A stretch of DNA of 64,000 nucleotides, taken from positions 17,804,739 through 17,868,738 of the forward strand of contig NC_071397.1 in the NCBI RefSeq assembly GCF_022682495.2, given 5' to 3'. The translations under genes and the position numbers were made by a program. This document shows, one piece after another, positions 23,655 to 35,600 of this stretch (positions are counted from its first letter, which is position 1; the number at the start of each line of letters is the position of its first letter). Source of the stretch: Desmodus rotundus (taxonomy: Eukaryota > Chordata > Mammalia > Chiroptera > Phyllostomidae). The notes beneath the pieces are model-generated. The model did not search any database, had not been told where the DNA came from, and worked only from the letters and a program-made list of their open reading frames with translations.

Positions 23655-26600
23655 CTGAAACACACAAGAGCAGGTAGCAGCGCGGGACCCGGCAGGGGCT
23701 GTGTCTCTAACACCAACCCGAGTTTCCTCTCAGGACCCAGTGCCATCCAGAGGGAGCTTCTGAGGTGGGCCAACCATGAAAACTTTTTTGTTTTGTTGGC
23801 CACTGGTTTCATCACTCTTGTGCTTTCTGAGGATTAGCCTGAAGTAAATTCACTGAGTCACAGGCTGCAATATAAAACTATTTAAAAAACTCAACAGAGA
23901 ACTCAATTTGCATTTCATTGTTGTGCCCTTTCGGTCTGCAGATGGCAGAGGACAGGGGTTACGTGGCCCAACTAGTGTCTCTCTGTAGCACCTCTCCCGG
24001 AACTCACAGTCCTCGTCTCAAATGTGCTCGTTACTCCAGCAGCTCTTTCGGCCCTTACGTACAACGTGCTGTGCTGCTGTGAGCAGCTAAGTAAGTACCT
24101 CCACGGGGCGCCGTCCTTCAAACTCCCTTGTAGCTGGTGACTGTCCCAAAGTGCAGCACGAGCTACGAGCCCAGCATGGTATGGACTCGACTCAAGCGTG
24201 CTGAGCCCAGGGAAGAGGGAACATGGCTGGGCCTCCAGGGCGCGGCTAGACGCGACCAGGCTTTACTGCCCCTGCATCTGTCCTTGCTCCTGACCTCCTG
24301 CGCCTGCCCTGGAACCAGGCACTGCCCACAGGAGCAGGAACACACGTCATCCAGGGCTGACGGGAGGCAGGGGAATCAGCAGTGGCCGCAAAGTGGCCAG
24401 GCTCCACCGGTGATAATCTGCTTTAAATGGACCCTTCTGCGAGCAAAAACCTGCATTACATCATGCACTTGGAAATGAACCGAGCCTCCAAACGCAAGAG
24501 GTGGATGTGCAAGAAAACTGGGACAAAAGGGCAGATTTCTAACTATAGCTGACAGATCATGATGGAAATTTCTTCGGACGTTTAATTTAGCCACGAGGTT
24601 CAGAGTGGCCGGGCCGTGGGAGTCCTGACTGGAAGTCACCTACTGTGAGTCTGTCTGCCGCAGGCCTTGAGCGGAGTAATGCAGGAACCTGCTGAAGAGT
24701 TTTGCTTTCCTGCGTAAACCCCAAGTCTCCCTTGCAAAGATCTAGAACTCAGGAGGACTGGGCCAGGCTTAGCATCGTCCATGTCAGCAGTGACCCCTCC
24801 CTCCCAAAGGCAGGGGCCGCCCTGTCGCTGTGGCTAAATTAGTGCCCAGTGCCCAGCATGCGGCAGGGCCTCTACATGTCCCCCTTAAACAGACAGAGGG
24901 ATTCTGCTGATAAAGCCCCCGAGGCCCAAATGCCACAGGAATGAGACTTACCTGAATGTAGAAGTTTGTGAAGAGAACAATCAGAGAAATCATGTATCCA
25001 ATTTGGAAATACAGCCAACCGAGAGGGAAGGAGCACGGCCAGACGACGCCGCAGCTGGTCTGCACGATGGTCAGCACAAACTGCAGCTGGCGGGGGAGGG
25101 GAGAGGGTGCAGCTGAGCCGTGCGGCGCCTGCCCGCGGACAAGGGGCCGTGCCCACGGGCTCTCCACCCGGCACCCCTACTTGTGAATTGCACTTAGTAA
25201 CCTTTCTGTAGGTGCCGCAAACAGGAGGCACAGGCTAAATTTATCCCAAACTATTATCTCTTTTTGTATTTGTCTTATGTACGTTCTCCCTCCCTTGCAA
25301 GCTACTTAAACCACCTTTCCGGAAATTCAGGGAATAGTTAACAACACTAGTTTACAAAACTGTCTTGTATATCTGAAAGTTGCTCAGAATAGATTTTCAT
25401 AATATGTACATATTATCAAATCATTCTGCTGTCTAGTGTAGACTTATACAATGTTGCATGTCGATTACGTCCCAATGAAGCTGAAGGCAAAAAGAAAATG
25501 TTAAAAAAAACCAAACCCGATACACTCACGTAAACTTCAGGGACACAGTACAGAGGAAGAAAAGCAAGATTTATTTATTTTTAATTAAAAACTTAAAAAG
25601 GTTTTTTTTAGGTAGAGGAAAGGGTGTGGGAACCAGTGATGTCACTGCAGAGTGTCCAATCCCACAGGACAGGAGCTGTCCCTTATCTGTGTCCCCTCTT
25701 AGTTTGGTGAAGGCTGACAAGTAGATTTAAAGTCTTATGAAGATATAATGCGAAGTCCACAGAACATTTCTGACGAGTAAATCTTGAAAAGCACGTGGGA
25801 GTACTGGGAAAACAAGGCAGGGTGTGGGAACAGAGGGTGGTGCCCGGAGGGCGAGCCTTCAGGAGGGATGACAGCAGAGGGCTGGGCTCTGCCCCGGGAT
25901 GTGGGGCCCACACCAGTGTTACTCTGTAAAGAACTTTTTTTCTTCTTCTTCTCTTTTTTAAGGTAAGTACTCTAGGTTGAGTAATAACTGGGAGTGCTGT
26001 TTAAAATATATCTAGGCAAACTGGGTTCGATCTTCTGCCTGGAAGAACAGAGCCCAACAGGAGACCAGCTTCCTCAGTCTGTTCTTTCACACGCGGTGTA
26101 AATCGGCCTCCTGCTTCCCCGCACTGCAGTGAGAAGGCTAAAGAACAATCATCCTCCCGCTAGGTGGGGAAAACTAACGAGAACTGCACAGCCGCTGGCA
26201 GCAAGTGATAATGAAGTGACAAACATGTAAGGGCTCTGATCTTCTCTGCTTTGTTTCCCAGACTGTTACTTTTAAATATTGAAATAGCACAATTGACTTG
26301 GAGGCATAGCGTGGCTTCTTTAGAAAACTGTTAATACGGCAAGGCCAGGACTCAAGTGTTTAACGTCAGCTAGTTCTGGCCTGTCCTTCAGTGTCCTCTC
26401 CTACAAAATGGGGATAATAACATGCAAGGCGGGTACTGGGACAATTCATGTAAAACTGCTTACTTAGCGTGAGTGTCCAACACAGTGAACTCAACAAATG
26501 TCAGCATTCATCATTAGTAGTAATAGCAGTAATGCTGAGTTTGTGGAAACATTCACGAGGGGAGAGGAGTAGGGATCTATATATACTGACAACTAAGGAC

Positions 26601-29600
26601 AGCTTAAGAAAAGGATGGTGAGAAATAACCACCAGGTGCAAACAGCTGCGGGTGGCCCTGGCCTGGTGAACCGGCGAAGCCTGGGAAGGGGGCTCCGTGT
26701 GAAGCCCGGCAAGGGTCATTCTCCCCACGGGTGCGCCACTCCGCAAGAGCGGAGAGGCCACCCGGCACCTGCCTTAGCGAACGCCCTCGCTGCCTCATCG
26801 GCTACAAGCACCTCGGACTCGTGCCCTCCTGAAACTCTGGGAACACAGGAAAACTTTTCAGTTTGGATTTTGGATTGTAATTAGAAGACACACAGACAGA
26901 CAGACACAGGCACACGTTTTGTGAGGAAACTAAGAACAAAGAACTGAAGGTGAGGCCAGAAAATTAGATGCTAGTCCTCATTCTACAGCTCAACCAGCTG
27001 CACGGCCACAGGTACAGTTTCTCCACTGATTAAAATAAAAATTCCCTGCTCTGCCCACTTCACGGAGTCTGGATTGGATCAAATGAGAAAGGGTGGGAAA
27101 GGCACACTGTAGATGCTATTAGACAACAATAAAGCCGGGAAGGCAGCAAGAGCTCCCCCAGGAAGAGCTCTCTGTACCCCCAGCACAAGTACTAGGTAAA
27201 GAGACCAAGGCACTCACCAGCTGCCCCTGAGTGATGTACTTCTTCCACCAGAGGTACGGACGCATGGAAGGGACAGAAGACAGACCGTAGTAGGAGTACA
27301 TGAGGACGTGGATGAAGCTGTTAAGTGTGGCGCCAAAATAAGCTGCAGGAACAGGGGGAATGTGGAGAGGAGGATGCATCAGTTGTCTACATGTAACAGG
27401 CAAAAATAAATAAATAAATAAAAACCCAAGATTCTTTCTAAGTCCGAACGTCAGATGATTCTGACCAGGGGCTGGCAACCACCGCCGCAAGTGCTACATG
27501 GATGTGTAATCGGAATTCAGTTTCCACTCGGACAGGCAGCCATGAGGACGCTTTAAGTCCAGGGCCAGCGGCAGCTTCCAGGTGGGCACCTGACACAGGA
27601 GCCAAGAATGCACCTGCCCCTCCCCCTCCCCCCCGATACCTAAAGGCTTTGCCACCAGAGCCTCACCCACTCCCAGAAGCAGTTGCGTTTCTTTACCAGC
27701 CCAGGGCCTCGAACTGCCGTGTTGAAGGCATGGGGAAGACAGCGATGGGCCCCACGCTCAAAGCTGGCCATCTCCGCACACTGGCAGAGGACTAGGAGAG
27801 GCCTTTGAAGACCTCTCCCTGGGACTCAGTGCTGAGGCCCTATATTTCTACTGCCAGTGCAGCTCAGAGTCCAGCTCCTTAGAAATGAAAGACCTGCCTT
27901 TTATCACATGATTTTTAATTTCCAGTAGGACCACCATTTCTTTTTTAGACTCTGTCCTTCTCCCCCGCCGCAGGCAACACACAAAGCCACCTGGCTTTTC
28001 CACACGGGGCTGGAGGTGAACAAGGCTGGGGTCAGGGAATGAGTTTGTACCCCCGGCTATGACAGTAACTGGCTGTGTGACCTGGGACAAGTCACATCCA
28101 TTCTCTGTTTCTCAGGTCCAGGTTAAAACCTGTCATCCTGCAAGTTCTTTGGACATTTAAAGCACTCTTCAAATGTAAGGAGGTGCTGTTTCTCTAAGTC
28201 CACAGCCAGAGCGGGTGGCGGTAAGAAAAAGAAACACCAGAGAGGCAGCCTGCAGTCCCGACCGGCCCCAGCCCTTCCACCGACTCGGCTTTCTCTTCCC
28301 CTGAAAGGGGCTGCGACGGGGAAGTCTTTCCTAGCGCTCAAGCCCTATGTGCAAGTCTTGGTGGGCCACATGAATTAAGGGCAGTGCTATACGGGGTGAA
28401 AATATGGGAACAGACTCAAAGGTTCTCAAATTTGTCGGGGATGGATGGCAGGAATTTTGATCGGACGTTTGTGTGAGCTCCCAAGCTGAACCCGAAGGTG
28501 ACAACTTACTGATCTCTGACAACTGTCAGAGAGCTCAGCCAGTAAGTTTCCAAAGCCACCCACATCCTGCTAAATACGTTTCATGGAATGTGAGGGTCGC
28601 AGTATTAGAACATGTGTGCATTCCCTGACGCACGACTTAGCTGAAGCTGTATTTCATAATTAGCCTTGTTCTCTGGCACTCACTCAGCGGTGCGACTCCA
28701 TCTTCCTGACCTGCTCCTGTCAAACATCTCCCAAACGGACAGAGAGCATTGCCGCTATTTCTTAATATGCCCCAGGCTGGGACTCTATTATCTCCCCACC
28801 TTGCCCGAATCAGCACAGGACGTTCGCTGAACTAGAAAAAGGTTTTGCCAGCTTACTGAGTGCACAGGGCACAGAAACTATCATTAGAACATCCTGGACA
28901 AAAAGCTCAATGCTTGCCCTAGAAATCCACAGAAATGGCACCTTTTCTAAAAGCCTTAGTTTCAATTCAGCCTCTTTGCTCACACCTGTCCCCCCCATCC
29001 CCACATGGGACTTACAGTGGCCGCAGGGGACCCAGTTCATCACAAACCACCAGATGTTCAGCATGGAGGCGTGGTGGTAGACGTGCAGGACCGTGATCTG
29101 ATGGTTGTTCTTACGTAGGATGAAGAAGAAGGTGTCCATGAATTCTATGAGTTTGGAGAAGTAGTACCACCAGAGGACACGGATAATCTACGAGGAAAGA
29201 ACACCAGTGTTTCTCTGGAGTATCACCCCCGACACGTTCACTAACGCCCCAGAATCCAATGTTAGTGTGAAGAAGCCCAAGCTCCCCGCTGGCCCCTAAA
29301 GTCCTTTGGCCATTGGGAGTGCTGGTCCCTCTGCAAGTAGCTTTAACCAAAGAACATGACCGGGGGCCGTGAGAGGTTTGAAATGACTACAGGAAAGGTT
29401 TTAAAAGGGCCACTGCAGCCTTCAAGACTCTAACCAAACAGGAGGCTCAAAGTTCAAAACCCTCAAGTCAGCCTGTTTCCTCCGAAGGAGCTCGCAGAGC
29501 CGTCACTAGAGAAAAGCCCCCGAAAGACACTTCTGATTTCAAGGGCTGGCGTGGAGCAGGTGACAGGCCAGGAGGCAAAGGAGGAAGGAACTGAACTTTT

Positions 29601-32600
29601 CAGCGTCAGGTCCCTGCCCAACCGATGTGTCAGGCAGGCGCTCTAAGGAAACGGCGGCCCCTGCTGAGCTTGCACGGAGGAGTGGAAGCCGGGCTCCGGG
29701 GACCCTCCGGGGGACGAGTGTAGCATTTAAGGTGTCACCTTATGATCCTGTTCACATGAACGACGCGTAAGCACTGATAAAAGAATGCGTTTTGTCTCCC
29801 GGACACTGGTACTAGGACTTACTTTTGCAAAGAAAACTTTAGCTTTCATTTTATATCTTTTCTTGTTGTTTGAATTTCATATTATGTGTATGTACTGTTT
29901 TTTAAGATTCTTTTTAAAATGTCAATGGGAATGACCTGGACAGTGAGGTTATGAGTCATTTTGTCTTCTGTGAAATTTATTTAAAAAAACGTTTCAAACA
30001 AAGAGTGACAGTACCTTCATATCTGCTGCTCCCGCGCTGCGTGTGCCCTGACAGAAGAAGTTGTATTTGCCTTCCCATATTCCTGTCACCAACTGAAAAC
30101 AGAAACGGAAATACGAAAAAAAGGAACAGGGAAAAAAGCCAATTACCAATACTTATCAGAACCATGTAACACTCTGATCAATGAAAGTCCATTAGTTTCA
30201 GAATGACTGAAAATTGACCCTGGGCTGTGCAGGGGACTCACTTTAGATGCCACATGGCTCCAGCAGCAACGGAGGCTGGACTCTTAAGTTCTCTGTGACT
30301 GTTTAACTCTTGGCTGCCCAGAAAGCGGGAATGCCACCCCAAGATAAATGTCACGCCCCCAGAAGGAGGTTAATGGGTACACAGAGTGTGATAACTGCCT
30401 GGTGCTACCTGTTAACTCAGGCATGCGCTGTTCTTTCTGGCGGTCTTCATGACCACCCACCATATAGTTTACTATTAAACCCTATAAAGAGACCCTATCC
30501 CGGGAGGGGTGCGGATTTTCCTTGGCATGAAAGTGTAGCTGCTTTGCCTGTGTATGTCTAAGTTTCTCCCATTAAAGCTCTTAGGAATTTGTACAAGGCT
30601 ATGTGTCAGTTCTTCAGAATTGATATTGAATTTAGACTTTTGTGGCTTTCCTCTAACTGAGGTAAGTTTGCTCTGAGCAAAAAAAAAAAAAAGACAGGGG
30701 AGTGTGAATAAATTTAAGTTGATATGACTTGAGCCTCAATTTCACAAGGGGTGGATCTGGGGATCATTCCAGGCTGTAGTTTTCAGAGATGCTTCTTTAC
30801 TGAGCTGACTTCCTCCAGAATCCTCAATTCCTGAGGCTATCACAAGTGGCTCCCAGTCCTGCTGCCAGTGGCTTCAGGCTAGATCCCCAGCAGGCTTTCC
30901 CCTGGCCACAGCTTCTCACACCTGGGAAGCACCAGACTCACCTCAGGGGCACGTTAAATCACAGGTGGCCGGCAGGACTTTCTGATCCAGTAGCAGGCTG
31001 CCTGGCGTGGGAGTCCTAACAACTCCCATTTCTAACAAGGGCCCACACTCAGAAACCACTGCTGCAAGCCTTCCTATACTTTAGTCCAGCCTCATCGTCT
31101 CCACAGTTCCCTGTTGCGGAGTCACCCCCTGGATCCACGAACGAGACCTCTGCAATCTGAGGAGACTGCACCATTCCTCAGAATTCACCTGCAGCACAGT
31201 AGGCACTGTGGCGTCACAGAAAGGACCCCAGAAGTGGGGCGCAAGCTCTAGGTTATGAACCTGCAGTATCAGCAGCTCGCCGTGGGGCCTCAGTTTCCTC
31301 ATGTGCACACGATGATGCCTGGCCCAGATGAGACCCACGGACGCGTTCTAACAGTCAGAGGGAAGGTCTGGCTTGACTGCCCTGTGCGCGTCCACTGTCT
31401 ATGCTCTAGTCAAACACCTTCGAGATGTTACTCTTTACCTGTGCAAACTGTAGCTCACTGTTTCCTCCCGAAGCCTAGGGCCACCTTGAATTTTCCTGGG
31501 GATGGCCCCTCTGGTGACCAGCTGGCACTAGATGGGGAGAAACCTGAGGTGGCCTGCCTTGTGCCTGATCTCATCCTGGTATCCAACCCAAGGACTGGTC
31601 TGGTTCGCAAAGCGTGTTCCCCCGTCCAGATGCATTAGCGTCACATGGGAACTTACAAGACAGGCAAATTCTTCAGCCCACCCCAGACCTTCAGAATGAA
31701 AACTCTGGGGATGGACCACCAAGGCAGGGCCTGCGAGTCTTGGGTCGCAGATCCTTTGGGAATCTAATGCTGTGGTTTACACAGTGTGATCCCGACCCAG
31801 TGGCATCAGCATCACCCAGAAATTTGTTAGAATACGAAATCGTGAGCCCTACCCTATACTCACTGAGTCAGAAATCTCTGGGTGTGAAGACCAGTGGTGT
31901 GATAACAGGCTGTTTGTGTGGTAGCAGGCTGGTTGCTTTCCAGGTGATTTGATGCTGTCAAAGTTGGAGAATCATTAGCTAGAAGTTGTGGTTCCCATTC
32001 TAACTGCATAACAGGATCACCTGGGGAGCTTTAAAAAAACTGCTAATGCCTGGCCTCCCCCCAGACCATTACACCAGAAATTTGAGGAGCCTTTTACAAA
32101 GCTCTCAAGGTAATTCTGATGTGTAACTCAGAGTGAAAACCACTGGTTTCAAGCTCCTTTCCTTCAGGTAAGAACTGATTTGCCTACCAGTGCCTTAATA
32201 AGATGTAACTGAGAACACAGGACCCCAGAGCCTTCCCCATGTCCCTGACCTTGAACAGAGTTTAGCTGGGTGAGCAGCACAGACATCCTCAGGGCACAAA
32301 GGATTACAAGGGTCTAAAGACACTGTCAAACCTGCACCCAGTCTGACCTCAGAAATCAACATCCTGGCAGTGGGTGCAGCTACTGAATACCCTGCTTGGA
32401 ATCTGATTGTTCTATCAACTTCCTTTCTGTTGTTTCTGTCTGTTTTGTCATCTTCTATACATAAAAAAGCATTACGATCGGTTTTCATGGCCAAAGATCA
32501 GCCCAGAGATTTAGAGTACACCTGAGGGGAGGCATCGTTCTGTGATGAAAATCACCCGGATCAGGAAGCAGAAGATGGGTGCTAAGGATAGTGAGGCATC

Positions 32601-35600
32601 CTTCCCCATCTAGGCAGCCCAGGACCTGTCTTTACTGTAAAAGACGAGGGTGGGCCGCGCCCGGCGGCCCAGTGGCCGGAGCGTCCTGCCGCACACCAAC
32701 AGGCTGTGGGCCAGATCTCTGGTCAGGGCGCACACCTGGGTTGCAGACCTGACCCCCCGGTCTGTGCGTGTATAGGAGGAAACTGGTGGGTATTTCTTTC
32801 TCTCTCTTTCTTTTCTCTCCTCCCCTCCCCTTCCCTCTCCCTTCCTCTCTCTCTAAAATCAATCAACATATCCTCAGGTGAGGATTAAAAATGAGGCTGG
32901 ATTAAATATCTCTAAAGGTTCTAATTTTCTACAATGTCTCTGTTCAGACTTCCTGATCCAATCTTTGAAAGACTAGAACCCAAAAGACAATTTATGAAAA
33001 GGTATATTATCTTTTTGGTCTTAGACAACTCTCTGAAGTTATGGCCAGATAAGCATACCATGTGCAGACCTATTAGAAGTTCCAGGAATCAAGAGAAAAA
33101 GCCTGAGTCCAAAGTGCAGGAGGGAGAAGTCCTACGAGAAAGGATATAAAGTAAAAGCCACATTGAAGTCAGTCAATTAGCTGGTCCCACACCCATGTGT
33201 GGCAGATAAAAATCGGGAGGGATATCTTGGTGGCAGAGGTCCCCTGTTGAGGAACAAGGGGTCCTAGCCCCACACCAGGTCCCACAACCCAGGGTTCCAG
33301 TGCTAGGAAGAGAAGTCCCTCTAACTTCTGGCTATCAAACCGGCAAGGATTGTAGCTGAGAGAGACAGAGGTCTTCTAGAGTCCCAGGCAGTTCCTCTTC
33401 AAGGGCCTGCACATGGACTGACTTGGACTCGCTCGCTCAGAGCTCAGGCACAGGGGCAGCAACTCAAAAGGCATCAGGGACATATGGGGAGAAACTGAAG
33501 GCATCAGGGCGAGAGCTGGCAGAAGTGCTACCAGAAGCCACTATTCCTTTGGTGAGCCCTTCCCTTAAAGAACCAGCAGGCAGGCCCCATATCTGAGACT
33601 CCATCAACCTGGCTCGCACTGTTCACCCCACCCTGATGATTCCCTGAGACCCCTCCCCACCCAACTTTCAGGACCACCCAAGCTGTTTCCAGTGGCTTTT
33701 CCATATGAATGGCCTGTCCTAGCTCATGCTTCAGACTTTCCTACAATCTCTCAAACAAGCAGCATCTGGCTTCAGTGTGCCCCATACTACTCACTAAGTG
33801 GCCCCAGGACCAGCACTAGTGGCAGCCAACATTTGTTCACAGCTTGGCCTCTAATGGGCACCTCTAAGCCCAGCACATGTAGCAGCCACCTGCAGGTCAT
33901 TTTGTAGCTCATGCCACATGGCCCTGGGGAGAACACAGCCAGCAGCTGACCTTGGCCTGCACCACCCAGAGGCCCCCAAGCCAGTGTGCCCAGTGGACAG
34001 CTACAGACCATGTCCAAGAACCAACCCAACCACCTCCACAAGCAACATGCTCAAGATGCTGACTCAGCAGGCACCAGAGCCCCACTGAAATAGGTCCTGC
34101 TCCGTGGGGTGGGCCCCTGCACAGCTAATCCTCCATAGCGGTCACAACCAGTCCTTGCAGCCAATCAGCCAGGAGTAAATCCCTCCCACGGACATGCCAA
34201 CAGCAATCAATGCTCAGCTACAACAGGAGGGTGTGCACAGCCCACATGGGGAAGGTGCACCTGGGGTGCCCAGCTCAGGTGAATGGGGAGGCTGTGCCAT
34301 TCTCAGGTGACTGGATCCCACAGAACACCTTCTACATAAGGCCACTCTCCCAAGCCCGGAAGACACAGCAGCATTTCCTAATACATAGAAACAAACACAA
34401 GGAGGCAGCCAAAATGAGGAGACAAAGAAACATGGCCCAAATGAAAGAACAGAATTCCAGAAAAACAATTAAACAAAATGGAGGCAAACACTCTACCAGA
34501 TGCAGAATTGAAAACACTACTTATAAGGATGCTCGATGAACTTAAGAGTAGATGAACTTAGAACTTCAACAAAGAGGGGAAACATAAAAACAACTAGAAA
34601 ACATAAAAAAGAACAAACAAGTCAGAAATGCAGAATACATTACAGGGCATCAACAGTGGAGGAGATGAAGCAGAGGATCAAATCAGAGACTGGGAAGACA
34701 AGGAAGCAGAAAAAACTCAATCAGAACAGCAAAAAGAAAAAAAGAGTCCCCCCCACCCCCACAAAAGTGAGGATAGTGTAAGGAGCCTCTGGGACAACTT
34801 CAAGCGCACCAACATTTGCATCTACAGGTGCCTACAGGGGAGCTCCCATAAGCCTCAGCTGATTTCTCAACAGAAACTTTGTAGGCCAGAAGGCATTGGC
34901 TAGAAATATTCAAAGTGACAAAAAGGAAGGACCTACAACCAAGACTGCTCTACCCAGGAGAGCTATCACTGGAATCAAAGGACATATAAAGAGCTCCCCA
35001 GACAAGAAAAAGCCAAAGGAGTTCATCACTACCAAACAGGTATTACATGAAATGTCTTCTTTAAAAAGAAGAATCAAAGGGAAAAAAAGATCAAATATGA
35101 ATTAAAAACTGCCCATAAATACATATCTATCAACAACTGAATCTAAAAACAAAGTAAACAAGCAGAACAGATACAGACAGCATTACGATGGCTGCCAGAT
35201 GAGAGGGGCGCGAGGAGCTGGTGACAAAGGTGAAGGCATGAAGGAGTACAGGTCAGCAGCTACACAGCAGTCACAGGATGTAAAGTGTGGCACGAGGAAC
35301 AGAGTCAGTAATATCGTAATAACTATGTTTGGTGTCAGATGGATACGGAATTTACCAGGATTATGACTTAGTAAGTTATATAATGTCTGATCACTGGATT
35401 GTACACCGGAAACTAATATACATTTATATGTCAACTGTTCCTTACAAATAAAATTATGTAAAGTAAAAGAAAACACAAAGTGCAGCTGGGGGTAGGGGTT
35501 GCTGGCCTGTGAGTCCTCAGATGACCGCAGGCGGACAGAAGCAACCGATGAGTTATCTTCTGCAGCTGGAGGGTACAAATGGGAACTGCTGGTTCTTGCT

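Larger units (their letters stand above)
25087..27217 (-). other. ELOVL5: ELOVL5 intron 6
   Basis: 2,131 nt, GTGAGT to CCGCCAG, phase 0. It contains two plus-oriented MIR fragments (listed separately) and short A-rich tracts around 25.5-25.6 kb. Nothing else was recognised. Confidence 0.9.
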
